From NCBI GenBank assembly GCA_050247255.1, contig JBFWUM010000001.1, forward strand, positions 62,001 through 126,000: a DNA stretch of 64,000 nucleotides. Reading direction: 5' to 3'. Source of the DNA: JBFWUM01 sp050247255. Lineage in GTDB: Bacteria; Acidobacteriota; Vicinamibacteria; Vicinamibacterales; UBA2999. Within the stretch, counting starts at the first letter, position 1, and each line of letters starts with the position of its first letter. The notes beneath the pieces were generated by a model that did no database searches, was not told the origin of the DNA, and was given only the letters and a program-made list of their open reading frames with translations. Shown in pieces: positions 51,103 through 60,560 of this stretch. The position numbers and the translations under genes are program-made.

Positions 51103-52212
51103 GTGACACGATTCTCCACCAAGGCTGACGTCACGGCGACGGGCGCGCCGGCCCAGACGGGCGGCGCCGGGCACCCGGACTTTGCCGCCCGCATCAAAGG
51201 GCGGGCGCGGATCCTGCGCGCCGAGCTGGAACCGCGGGAAACCCTGGCCGAGGCGGTGCGCCAGGCCAACGCCAGCCTCGATCCGCGGCGCGTCGGCGCC
51301 TGGCTGGTGTCGCGCGCGCAGGCGTGGATCCAGGCGCCCTGCTGGGCAGTCGTCGCCCATGACGTCAACGGACAGCTCGCCGTGCTCGAGGAATCGGGAT
51401 TGACGCCGGCGCTCGGCCCGGGGCTGTGGGCGGCCGCCAACTGGGTCATGCAGCACGGCGCCGAGTTCGCCTCGGCGGATCTGGCGGGCGACACCCGCGC
51501 GCCGCGGGGCGCCGCCGGCACCGTCGTCGCCTTTCCTCTCCTCTGCCGCCACAAGACCGTCGGCGTGCTGATCGGCATCGACCCGCAGCCGTCGTCAGCG
51601 CCGCCGGCGCTCGGGGCGACGTTGGCGCCGCTGCTGCGGGCGCTGCTCGAGCCGCCGGCCATCGCCCTGGACAACGCGCTGGCGCTCCAGAAGGCGGAGG
51701 CGCTGTCGGTCACCGACGACCTCACGCGGCTCTATAACTCGCGTTACCTGAACCTGGTGCTGCGCCGCGAAACCAAGCGCGCCTCGCGCAGCGGCCGGCC
51801 GCTGTCGCTGCTGTTCATCGACCTCGACGGGTTCAAGGCGGTCAACGACACGCACGGGCACCTGGCGGGCAGCCGGGCGCTGGTCGAGGCCGCGGGGATC
51901 GTGCGCGGCAGCGCGCGGGAAACGGACGTCGCCGCCCGGTTCGGCGGCGACGAGTTTGCGGTCGTCCTGCCGGATACCGGGCGGGAGGGGGCCGTGTCGG
52001 TGGCCGAACGCGTCCGCGACCGCTTCCGGGCCTTCCGGTTCCTGGCTGGGGACGGTCTGGCCATCTCCCTGACCGCCTCAATCGGGGTGGCCACCCTGCC
52101 GGACGTGGCCGCTTCGGCCGAAGAATTATTGCGGGCTGCCGACGCCGCCATGTACAAGGTGAAGGCAGCCGGTAAAAACGGGATATTTGTGATGGGGTCA
52201 GAGACCCCGTAG
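51103..52212 (+). CDS. Diguanylate cyclase (GAF-like sensor + GGDEF)
   Basis: This encodes 369 aa, without membrane segments, that would make cyclic di-GMP. A GAF-like domain fills about residues 40-190 (WAVVAHDVNGQLAVLEESGL, VVAFPLLCRHKTVGVLIGI). The GGDEF domain starts at TDDLTRLYNSRYLN (about 206) and has an intact FGGDEFAVVLP active site near 280. The inhibitory I-site RETD lies five residues before GGDEF, so product inhibition is expected. GTG 51103 is preferred; the frame is open to an ATG at 51037 that would lie before the predicted transcript start. It sits just upstream of mreB. Confidence 0.87.
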   Translation: MTRFSTKADVTATGAPAQTGGAGHPDFAARIKGRARILRAELEPRETLAEAVRQANASLDPRRVGAWLVSRAQAWIQAPCWAVVAHDVNGQLAVLEESGLTPALGPGLWAAANWVMQHGAEFASADLAGDTRAPRGAAGTVVAFPLLCRHKTVGVLIGIDPQPSSAPPALGATLAPLLRALLEPPAIALDNALALQKAEALSVTDDLTRLYNSRYLNLVLRRETKRASRSGRPLSLLFIDLDGFKAVNDTHGHLAGSRALVEAAGIVRGSARETDVAARFGGDEFAVVLPDTGREGAVSVAERVRDRFRAFRFLAGDGLAISLTASIGVATLPDVAASAEELLRAADAAMYKVKAAGKNGIFVMGSETP

Positions 52213-52222
52213 GAGCTTCGAT

Positions 52223-53251
<1,029 letters not shown>

Positions 53252-53342
53252 CGGATTGACGGATTGACGGATTGACGAAATGACGAAGTCTATTGCCCCA
53301 ATGCAATGCGTCAATTCGTCAATCCGTCAGTCCGTCAATCCG
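53252..53342. repeat. Inverted array of 8-bp repeats forming a 34-bp stem (mreB-mreC spacer)
   Basis: The left arm (53252-53285) consists of GATTGACG-type units of period 8. The right arm (53309-53342) is its inverted copy with two mismatches, around a 23-base loop. The array starts on the base after the mreB stop codon and ends two bases before the mreC ATG. A 34-bp stem could attenuate transcription or stabilise the upstream mRNA and mask the mreC start. No Shine-Dalgarno for mreC is visible. Confidence 0.85.
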
Positions 53343-53344
53343 AA

Positions 53345-54190
53345 ATGACCATGGCGCTCCTCGATATCCGTCAGCGCACGGGCTACTTGTTCGTGGCCGT
53401 CACCATCGGCCACATCATCCTCATTTCAGCGCAGGTCAACACGCAGCGCGGCGTGCCGGTGCTCGAGGCGGTGACCTTCGGCGTCTTCGCCGAGGTCCAG
53501 CGCGGCGCGACGGCGATGATCGCCGGCATTCACGACACCTGGGTCAACTACTTCGCGCTGCAGCAGGTCCGCGGCGAGAACGAGCGGCTGCGCGACGAGG
53601 TGGCGCGGCTGCGCATCGAACTGCAGCGCGAGCAGGCGCTGGCCAGCCAGTCGCGCACACTGCAGGATCTCCTCGAGCTCAAGGGCAGCAGCGCGCTGTC
53701 GACGACGGCGGCGGCGGTGATTGCCGGCAGCGCCAGCCCGGACTTCCGCACCGTCACCATCGACAAGGGGGCCAACGAGGGGCTGCGGCCCGACCTGGCG
53801 GTCATCGCCCCGGCCGGGGTCGTCGGCCGGGTGATCACGCCGAGCGCGCTCGCCGCCAAGGTCCAGCTGCTGATCGACCGCAATGCCGCGGTGGGCGCGC
53901 TCGACGAGCGGTCGCGGGCCCAGGGAGTGGTGGTCGGCACCGGGGAAACCCGGCTGCGGATGGAGTACGTGCCCGGGACGGCCGACGTCCAGGTCGGGGA
54001 CGCCATCGTAACGTCCGGTATCGACGGGATTTATCCCAAGGGCTTCGTCATAGGTCAGATAGAATCCCTAGAGCGGGGCTCGGGCGAGTTCACCGCCATC
54101 GTCATTCGCCCGGCGGTCGATTTCTCTACGCTCGAGTCGGTGCTGGTGGTCCTGTCGCCGGCGTCGACGGCGGACGAGCCGCCGGAGTGA
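53345..54190 (+). CDS. mreC: Rod shape-determining protein MreC
   Basis: This encodes a 281-aa periplasmic scaffold with one membrane segment (GYLFVAVTIGHIILISA, about 12-28). A coiled coil follows (about 68-100, GENERLRDEVARLRIELQRE) and then the beta-domain (VIAGSASPDFRTVTIDKGANEGLRPDLAVIAPAGVVGRV). Length and layout match MreC. The ATG at 53345 is the first after the inverted repeat; an ATG two codons later is possible. Its stop overlaps the mreD GTG. Confidence 0.95.
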   Translation: MTMALLDIRQRTGYLFVAVTIGHIILISAQVNTQRGVPVLEAVTFGVFAEVQRGATAMIAGIHDTWVNYFALQQVRGENERLRDEVARLRIELQREQALASQSRTLQDLLELKGSSALSTTAAAVIAGSASPDFRTVTIDKGANEGLRPDLAVIAPAGVVGRVITPSALAAKVQLLIDRNAAVGALDERSRAQGVVVGTGETRLRMEYVPGTADVQVGDAIVTSGIDGIYPKGFVIGQIESLERGSGEFTAIVIRPAVDFSTLESVLVVLSPASTADEPPE

Positions 54191-54687
54191 AAGCGGCGGG
54201 CATTCTCGTCGCCATCGTCCTGGCGCTGGCGCTGCAGACGACGCTGGCGCGGTTCCTGGTCGGCGGCACGGTGGCGCTCGACCTGGTGCTGGTGACGGTG
54301 GTCTACGTGGCGCTCACCAGCGGACCCGGCGCGGGCATGCTGGCGGGGAGCCTCGCCGGCATCGTCCAGGACGCGCTGTCGAGCGGCGTGATCGGCATCG
54401 GCGGGCTGGCGAAGTCGATCGTCGGGTTCCTGGCCGGCGTCATCGGCCAGCAGTTCATCGTCACCGCGGCGCTGCCGCGCCTGGTGATGTTCGTGGCGGC
54501 GACGGCGCTGCACGCGGCGGTGTTCATGGGGTTGTACGTGCTGCTGGAACTGCGGTCGTTCCCCTCGCCGTGGACGGCGGTCCTCAGCCAGGCGCTGGGG
54601 AACGCGGTGGTCGGGATGATCGCGTTTTTCATTGTCGAGCGCCTTCCCGGAGCAGTGGAGCGGCGGCGGCATCGTTCGAGATTGTAG
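54187..54687 (+). CDS. mreD: Rod shape-determining protein MreD
   Basis: This encodes 166 aa with about five membrane helices (ILVAIVLALALQTTLARFLVGG at the N-terminus, then LVLVTVVYVAL, MLAGSLAGIVQDALS, GLAKSIVGFLAGVIGQQF). The QTTLAR and GLVQD-like (GIVQDALSSG) segments are typical of MreD. GTG 54187 overlaps the mreC stop (GTGA). The longer open frame upstream lies over mreC and is not used. Confidence 0.92.
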   Translation: MKAAGILVAIVLALALQTTLARFLVGGTVALDLVLVTVVYVALTSGPGAGMLAGSLAGIVQDALSSGVIGIGGLAKSIVGFLAGVIGQQFIVTAALPRLVMFVAATALHAAVFMGLYVLLELRSFPSPWTAVLSQALGNAVVGMIAFFIVERLPGAVERRRHRSRL

Positions 54688-54708
54688 GGCGCCCCTTCAC
54701 GGGGCGCC
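54688..54708 (+). other. Hairpin between mreD and mrdA
   Basis: GGCGCCCC (54688-54695) and GGGGCGCC (54701-54708) form a perfect 8-bp GC stem around TTCAC, starting right after the mreD stop. No U-run follows, so it may be an mRNA-stability or attenuation element rather than a full terminator; mrdA starts at 54721. Confidence 0.5.
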
Positions 54709-54720
54709 GGAAAGAGAAGC

Positions 54721-56607
54721 ATGGCGGTCGCTGAAGATCGACGGCGCATTACGATCCGCCTGGTCATCCTCCAGGTGGGGGCCGTCGTCTGCTTTGCCGT
54801 GCTCGCCATCTCCTTCTGGTACCTCCAGATCATCCAGAACGCGCGGTTCGAGGAGATGGCCGAGAACAACCACCAGCGGACGCTCGCCCTGCGCGCGCCG
54901 CGCGGCGTGCTGTTCGACCGCAACGGCAAGGTCCTCGTCGACAACCGCTACTCGTTCACCATTTCGATCGACCGCGAGCGGACCAAGGACATGGACCGCA
55001 CCATCCGCGTGCTGTCGGCCGTCGCCGGCCTCGACCCGGACGACGTGCGCGAGATCGTCGACCGGAACCGCAACACGCCGCGCTACCGCCCGATCGTCGT
55101 CGTCGAGGACGCGTCGCTGGCGCAGGTGGCGGCGATCACCGCCCGCCGGCTCGACTTCGAGCTGCCGGACGTGGTGGTCGAAGAGGTGCCGACGCGCCGC
55201 TATCCCGACATCGCCGGCCACCTGTTCGGCTACGTCGGCGAGGCCAGCGAATCGCAGATTGGCGAAGGGGTCACCAGCGGCCAGATCGTCGGGCAGATGG
55301 GGATCGAGCGCGTCTACAACGACCTGCTGATGGGCGAGGACGGCGCCCGCCGCGTCGTCGTCAACAGCCTGGGACGCGAAATCCGGACGCTCGACGAGGA
55401 GCAGCCGAAGGAAGGGCGCCGCGTCCAGCTGACCATCGACTACGACCTGCAGCAGGCGGCCGAGGACGGCTTCAAGGCCGCCGGCTTCAACGGCGCCGCG
55501 CTGATCATGGACCCGCGCAACGGCGAGGTCCTGACGATGGTCAGCCTGCCGGCGTACGACCCGAACGACTTCGCCGCCGGCATCGACCGCGCGACGTGGA
55601 CCTCGCTCAATACCGACAAGCTGCGGCCGCTGCAGAACCGCGTCATCCAGGGGCGCTACTCGCCCGGGTCGATCTTCAAGGTCGTCGTGGCGACCGCCGG
55701 GCTCGAGGAAGGCGTGATCACGCCGGACGAGACGGTGTTCTGTGCCGGCGGCGGCACGTTCTACGGCCGCTTCTTCCAGTGCCTCGGCCGGCACGGCGCC
55801 ATGGACCTGCGCCATGCCCTCGAGAAGTCCTGCAACACCTACTTTTATACGGTGGGGAACAGGCTCGGCGTCGACAAGATCCACGAGTGGGCGGTGAAGC
55901 TCGGCCTGCACGGCAAGACCGGCATCGACCTGCCGAACGAGCAGGAGAGTCTGGTGCCGTCGACGCAGTGGAAGCTGGAGCGCACCGGCGAGCGGTGGTA
56001 TCCCGGCGAGACGATCTCCGTGGCGATCGGCCAGGGGCAGGTCTCGGTCACCCCGGCATCGCTCGCCAACATGATCGCCACCATCGCCAACGGCGGCACC
56101 CGCGTGACGCCGCACGTCGTCAAGGCGGTGGACGATGGCACCGGGTGGAAGGACGTGCCGCCTGCCGTCGTGGCCGATCGCACGGCCTTCCGGCCCGAGA
56201 CGCTGTCGGCGCTGCACGACGGGCTGTGGATGGTCGTCAACGGCGCTGGGACCGGGCGCCGGGCGCAGATTCCCGGCCGCGACGTAGCTGGCAAGACCGG
56301 CACGGCGCAGATCGTCTCGCTGCGGGGTCGGGCCCGCGCCCAGGCGGCGGGGATCGATGTCCGCGACCACGGCTTCTTCGTGTTCTTCGCCCCGAAGGAC
56401 AACCCCGAGATTGCCGGGGTGATCTTTGCCGAGCACGGGGAGCACGGCTATCTCGGCGCGCCGATTGCCCGGCACGTCCTCAATACCTATTTCGCGAAGC
56501 AGGACGGGCAGCCGCTGCCGTCGCTGACGCCGGCGGTGCCGCCGGCGCCGCGCGAGCCTGATCCCGACACCGAAGTGGTCCTGCCCGACGTGCCGCAGGC
56601 CGAGTAG
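54721..56607 (+). CDS. mrdA: Penicillin-binding protein 2 (elongasome transpeptidase)
   Basis: This encodes 628 aa. A membrane anchor spans about 18-38 (LQVGAVVCFAVLAISFWYLQI). The PBP dimerisation domain contains RTLALRAPRGVLFDRNGKVLVDN. The transpeptidase domain has the three active-site motifs: S317-I-F-K in YSPGSIFKVV, S-x-N in KSCNTYFY (about 370) and K-T-G in VAGKTGTAQIV (about 524). It cross-links peptidoglycan together with RodA, encoded next. ATG 54721 is preceded by AGAGAAG. Confidence 0.95.
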   Translation: MAVAEDRRRITIRLVILQVGAVVCFAVLAISFWYLQIIQNARFEEMAENNHQRTLALRAPRGVLFDRNGKVLVDNRYSFTISIDRERTKDMDRTIRVLSAVAGLDPDDVREIVDRNRNTPRYRPIVVVEDASLAQVAAITARRLDFELPDVVVEEVPTRRYPDIAGHLFGYVGEASESQIGEGVTSGQIVGQMGIERVYNDLLMGEDGARRVVVNSLGREIRTLDEEQPKEGRRVQLTIDYDLQQAAEDGFKAAGFNGAALIMDPRNGEVLTMVSLPAYDPNDFAAGIDRATWTSLNTDKLRPLQNRVIQGRYSPGSIFKVVVATAGLEEGVITPDETVFCAGGGTFYGRFFQCLGRHGAMDLRHALEKSCNTYFYTVGNRLGVDKIHEWAVKLGLHGKTGIDLPNEQESLVPSTQWKLERTGERWYPGETISVAIGQGQVSVTPASLANMIATIANGGTRVTPHVVKAVDDGTGWKDVPPAVVADRTAFRPETLSALHDGLWMVVNGAGTGRRAQIPGRDVAGKTGTAQIVSLRGRARAQAAGIDVRDHGFFVFFAPKDNPEIAGVIFAEHGEHGYLGAPIARHVLNTYFAKQDGQPLPSLTPAVPPAPREPDPDTEVVLPDVPQAE

Positions 56608-57693
56608 ATGTTCGAGCGCCGCCTGTTCCATCACGTCGACTGGGCCATGCTGCTGGCCATGCTCGCGCTCTGCGCGTTCGGCCTGGCCCAGATCTACAGC
56701 GCGACCGGCGGCTGGACGACGATCTTTCAGACCCAGATCTACGGCATTGTCCTCGGCATCATCGCGCTGCTCGTCTGCCTGAGCGTCGACTACCGGACGC
56801 TGGCCGACAAGTCGCACTTCATCTACATCGGCATCCTCGCGCTGCTGATCTACGTGCTGCTGTTCGGCGCCGTCCGCGGCGGGTCGCGCCGCTGGATCGA
56901 CCTCGGCGCGTTCAACCTGCAGCCCTCAGAGTTCGCCAAGGCGACCGTCGCCCTCGTGCTCGCCAAGTTCTTCGGCGAGAGCCGCCGCGGCGCCGTCACC
57001 CGCGTCGATTTCGTGATTGCGGGCGCGCTCACCGCCCTGCCGCTGCTGGTCATCGCGCGGCAGCCCGACCTCGGCACCGCGGTCACGCTGGTGCCGGTGC
57101 TGTTCGCCGTCGCGTTCGTCGCGGGGATGCCGATGCGCATCTTCGGCATCCTGGCGCTCGTCGGGGTGCTGGCCGCGCCGATCGCCTGGCAGTTCGCGCT
57201 CCAGGACTACCAGAAGGAGCGCATCTCGACATTCCTGGACCCCGAGCAGGACGCGCGGGGCGCCGGGTACCAGCAGATTCAGGCCCGCATCACCGTCGGC
57301 TCGGGCGGGCTCTGGGGTAAGGGGTTCCAGAACGGGACGCAGGGTCAGCTGCGCTTCCTTCCGGTTGCACACAACGACTTCATCTTCTCGGTGCTGGCCG
57401 AGGAGCAGGGGTTTGCGGGCGTGCTGGTCACGCTCGGGCTGTATCTGTTCGTCATCCTCCGGGCGCTCGAGGCGGCGCGGCTCGCCAAGGATCGCCTCGG
57501 CGCGTACCTGGTGCTGGGAGTGCTGGCCAGCTTCACGTTCCAGGTCGTCTACAACATCACGATGTCGGCCGGCCTGGCGCCGGTCAAGGGACTGACGCTG
57601 CCGCTCATGAGCTACGGCGGATCCTCGATGATTGCCACACTGGCGGGATTCGGCCTGATTCTCAACGTGCGCATGCGTCGCTTTACTAACTGA
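56608..57693 (+). CDS. rodA: Peptidoglycan glycosyltransferase RodA (SEDS family)
   Basis: This encodes 361 aa with about ten membrane helices. SEDS signatures are visible: GSRRWIDLGAFNLQPSEFAKATVALVLAKFF (about 92-122), ARQPDLGTAVTL with the catalytic-region Asp (about 150), FLPVAHNDFIFSVLAEEQGF (about 250) and LTLPLMSYGGSSMIATLAGFGL near the end. The ATG starts on the base after the mrdA stop, the usual PBP2-RodA pair of the elongasome. Confidence 0.96.
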   Translation: MFERRLFHHVDWAMLLAMLALCAFGLAQIYSATGGWTTIFQTQIYGIVLGIIALLVCLSVDYRTLADKSHFIYIGILALLIYVLLFGAVRGGSRRWIDLGAFNLQPSEFAKATVALVLAKFFGESRRGAVTRVDFVIAGALTALPLLVIARQPDLGTAVTLVPVLFAVAFVAGMPMRIFGILALVGVLAAPIAWQFALQDYQKERISTFLDPEQDARGAGYQQIQARITVGSGGLWGKGFQNGTQGQLRFLPVAHNDFIFSVLAEEQGFAGVLVTLGLYLFVILRALEAARLAKDRLGAYLVLGVLASFTFQVVYNITMSAGLAPVKGLTLPLMSYGGSSMIATLAGFGLILNVRMRRFTN

Positions 57694-57730
57694 TGGTGTC
57701 GCGATTGATCGCGCTGCTCGTGTGCTGTGG

Positions 57731-57750
57731 CTTCCGCCTTCGGGCGGAAG
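57731..57750 (+). other. UUCG-tetraloop hairpin between rodA and rng
   Basis: CTTCCGCC (57731-57738) and GGCGGAAG (57743-57750) form a perfect 8-bp stem closed by a TTCG loop, a very stable tetraloop. It lies in the 102-bp rodA-rng gap. No U-run follows. It may limit read-through or protect the rodA mRNA end. Confidence 0.55.
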
Positions 57751-57795
57751 GCCCAGGGCTGCCGGCGCGCGTGGCACCGCTGCGGAGTTGCGGGC

Positions 57796-59373
57796 ATGAA
57801 CAAGGAGATGATCATCTCCTCGAACGCCCACGAGACGCGGGTCGCGATCCTCGAAGAGGATCAGGTCGCCGAGATCTTCATCGAGCGCGAGCGGCAGCGT
57901 GGCGTGGTGGGCAATCTCTACAAGGGCCGGGTCTCGAAAGTGCTGCCCGGCATGCAGTCGGCGTTTGTTGATCTCGGTTTAGAGCGCGACGGCTTCCTCT
58001 ACGTCTCGGACGTGCTGGCCACGTTCGAGGAGTTCGACCGCCTGGAGACTGACGACGATCCGCCTTCGCCTGGCACGAACGGGGGCCAGGCTTCGGCGCG
58101 ACAGGCTGGCGGCGGGCGCGGCCGCGACCGTGAGCGCGAGAAGGGGCCCGAGCCGAAGATCGAAGAGCTGCTGAAGGAAGGGCAGGAGGTCATCGTCCAG
58201 GTGGCGAAGGAGCCGCTCGGGACGAAAGGCGCGCGCCTGACCTCGCACGCCACCATGCCGGGGCGCTTCCTCGTCTTCATGCCGACGGTCGACCACGTCG
58301 GCGTCTCCCGCAAGATCGACTCGCGCGAGGAGCGCAGCCGCCTGCGCGGCATCGTCCGCGAGTTCCGCGAGCAGCATGGCTTCACCGGCGGCGTCATCAT
58401 CCGCACGGCGGCGGCCGGCCGGCCGAAGGACGACATCGTCTCGGACCTCAGCTACTTCCATCGCGTCTGGACCGAGATCCGGCAGAAGTCCGAGACCTCG
58501 AAGGCCCCCGCGGTCGTGTACCAGGAGCAGAGCCTGGTCGCCAAGCTGCTGCGCGACCTGCTGACCGACGACTTCTCGGCCATCCGCATCGACAGCGCCG
58601 TCGAGCACCGGCGGGTGCTGGAGCTGATCGAGCGCATCATGCCGTCGCTCGCCCCCAAGGTGAAGCTGTACGACAAGGAGTACCCGATCTTCGAGGAGTA
58701 CGGCGTGCAGGCCGAGCTCGACAAGGCGCTGCGCAGCAAGGTGTGGCTCAAGTCGGGCGGCTCGATCGTCATCAACCAGACCGAGGCGCTGGTCGCGATC
58801 GACGTCAACACCGGCCGCTACGTCGGCAAGAAGAGCGCCGGGCGGCTCGAGGACACCATCCTCAAGACCAACCTGGAGGCGGCCAAGGAGATCGTCCGCC
58901 AGGTGCGGCTGCGCGACCTGGGCGGCATCATCGTCCTCGACTTCATCGACATGGAGGAGAAGAAGAACCGCCAGAAGGTGTTCCAGACGGTGGAGCAGGA
59001 GCTGCGCCGCGACCGGTCGCCGTCAAAGGCGCTGCAGGTGTCCGACTTCGGGCTGGTCATCATCACGCGCAAGCGCGTGAAGCAGAGCCTGGAGCGGGTG
59101 CTGACCGAGCCGTGCCCGTACTGCGCCGGGAGCGCGGTGATCAAGTCGAGCTCGACGATCTGCTACGAGATCCTCGCCGAGGTGAAGAAGATCAGCGCGG
59201 ACCTCGACGGCCAGAGCCTGGTGCTGCGCGTCAACCCCGACATCGCGCGGGCGCTCCGCGAGGAGGAGCGCGCCGTGTTCAAGGACCTGAAACAGTCGCT
59301 GAACCGCGACATCGCGCTCCGGCCAGATGCGCAGCTCCACCACGAGCAGTTCGACCTGATGGCCATTGGCTGA
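57796..59373 (+). CDS. rng: Ribonuclease G/E family endoribonuclease
   Basis: This encodes a 525-aa endoribonuclease acting on 5'-monophosphorylated RNA, in rRNA maturation and mRNA decay. It has an S1 domain interrupted by a charged low-complexity loop (about 95-130) after GNLYKGRVSKVLPGMQSAFVDLGLERDGFLYVSDV. The catalytic metal-binding Asps lie in ALVAIDVNTGRYVG and IIVLDFIDME. The zinc-link CPYC (LTEPCPYCAGS) is near residue 438. There is no long C-terminal scaffold, so it is RNase G-like in size. ATG 57796 gives the family N-terminus MNKEMIIS. Confidence 0.93.
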   Translation: MNKEMIISSNAHETRVAILEEDQVAEIFIERERQRGVVGNLYKGRVSKVLPGMQSAFVDLGLERDGFLYVSDVLATFEEFDRLETDDDPPSPGTNGGQASARQAGGGRGRDREREKGPEPKIEELLKEGQEVIVQVAKEPLGTKGARLTSHATMPGRFLVFMPTVDHVGVSRKIDSREERSRLRGIVREFREQHGFTGGVIIRTAAAGRPKDDIVSDLSYFHRVWTEIRQKSETSKAPAVVYQEQSLVAKLLRDLLTDDFSAIRIDSAVEHRRVLELIERIMPSLAPKVKLYDKEYPIFEEYGVQAELDKALRSKVWLKSGGSIVINQTEALVAIDVNTGRYVGKKSAGRLEDTILKTNLEAAKEIVRQVRLRDLGGIIVLDFIDMEEKKNRQKVFQTVEQELRRDRSPSKALQVSDFGLVIITRKRVKQSLERVLTEPCPYCAGSAVIKSSSTICYEILAEVKKISADLDGQSLVLRVNPDIARALREEERAVFKDLKQSLNRDIALRPDAQLHHEQFDLMAIG

Positions 59374-60514
59374 TTGCATCGTCTTCGTGACCCAGCCTGG
59401 GTTCGTGTCGGCGCCGATTGGCGGCGGTGTCCAGGCATGCACGGCGGAGTTTGTCGCGCTCTTCCAGGCCGCTGGGTACGAGCTTCGGTTCCACGACATC
59501 CAGCAGCAACACGACCTGCTGACGCGCGCGCGCCTTCGCTGGAAGCTCGAGGCGTACGGCGGCTACGATTTCGCCGGTCATGCGCGAGCGATCAGCACGA
59601 TGGCACCGCCCGACGGGATCGTGGCGCTGAACCAGATGGACATCGCGCCGCTGGCGCGCCACGTCCATCGCCACGACCCGCGGCGGCCGGTGGTCGCGCT
59701 CTCTCATGGCAACGCCAGCGGCGATTTCCTGCACGAATCGCTGGCTGCCGGCACGGGTCCGCTGGGCCGGCTGCGCGATCGCTGGCGGCTCGGCGCCCAG
59801 CTCGCGCACGAGTCCGACCTGTTGCGGCACGACGTCGACCTCCTTGTCTGCATTTCCGAGACCGAGGAGGCGATTGCCCGCTGGCTCGGTGCGCGTCACG
59901 TCCTGGCCGTCCCTCGCGTATTCACGCCGGACCCCTTGCCCTGGCAGCCGGTGAACGGGCGGATCGGAGTCGTGACGACGGCCGACCACTACCCGAATCG
60001 CGCCGGTGTCGAGTTGCTGGCGGCGGCATTGGCGGAGCGGCAGAGCGCGGCGCCGTCGCTGCGGTTGCGCCTGGTGGGCGGGGGTGCCCCTGCGGCGCGC
60101 GAACTGGCGAGCCGCTTCCCGTTCATCGAGTATCTCGGTCCGCTCGACGATGCGGCGCTGAGGGCGGAGGCGGCGACGTGGAGCCTGTTCGTGCATCCGC
60201 TGTTCTGGCATGCGCGGGGCGCCAGCATGAAGCTGGCGACCGCGATTGGCTGGGGACTGCCCATTGCAACGACGCCAGCGGGTCGTCGCGGCTATGTGTG
60301 GGGTGAAGGGACCCTGATCGAGGGCGTGGAGCCCGATGAACTGGCGGGACGCGTTCTAGCCGCCCTCGCCGACCGCGCCGCGCTGGATCGAGCGCGTGAG
60401 GAGACGCTGCGCATCGCGCGCTCCGGCCCTTCGCTGGAGGACTACGCCGTACGGTTCCGTGACGGAATCGAAGCCGCTCGCCGCAGGCGAGCCCACCTCC
60501 CTCCTAACTCCTAA
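59366..60514 (+). CDS. Glycosyltransferase, GT4-like
   Basis: This encodes 382 aa. The N-terminus (IVFVTQPGFVSAPIGGGVQACTAEFVALF) has the glycine-rich acceptor loop, and the C-terminal half (VNGRIGVVTTADHYPNRAGVELLAAAL, HPLFWHARGASMKLATAIGWGLPIATT) is a diverged donor domain. The TTG start overlaps the rng stop by eight bases. The stop codon lies inside the 7-bp repeat tract at 60501-60560. It is far from the main polysaccharide cluster and its substrate is unknown. Confidence 0.72.
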   Translation: MADCIVFVTQPGFVSAPIGGGVQACTAEFVALFQAAGYELRFHDIQQQHDLLTRARLRWKLEAYGGYDFAGHARAISTMAPPDGIVALNQMDIAPLARHVHRHDPRRPVVALSHGNASGDFLHESLAAGTGPLGRLRDRWRLGAQLAHESDLLRHDVDLLVCISETEEAIARWLGARHVLAVPRVFTPDPLPWQPVNGRIGVVTTADHYPNRAGVELLAAALAERQSAAPSLRLRLVGGGAPAARELASRFPFIEYLGPLDDAALRAEAATWSLFVHPLFWHARGASMKLATAIGWGLPIATTPAGRRGYVWGEGTLIEGVEPDELAGRVLAALADRAALDRAREETLRIARSGPSLEDYAVRFRDGIEAARRRRAHLPPNS

Positions 60515-60560
60515 CTCCTAACTCCTAACTTCTAGCTTCTAACTTCTTAGTTCTTAGTTC
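60501..60560. repeat. 7-bp tandem repeat tract between convergent genes
   Basis: Four near-perfect CTAACTC units run through 60503-60530 and decay into CTAGCTT, CTAACTT and TTAGTTC variants up to 60560. The tract contains the TAA stop of the plus-strand glycosyltransferase and the stop (tta) of the minus-strand DUF4097 gene, so it has set both gene ends. Slippage here would alter C-termini. Confidence 0.8.

Noticed and set aside
53252..53342. CRISPR-like array
   Set aside because: Units are 8 bp with no spacers and the right half is an inverted copy; no cas gene is present.
60501..60560. CRISPR or attachment site
   Set aside because: Period-7 head-to-tail units without spacers, no integrase or tRNA nearby.
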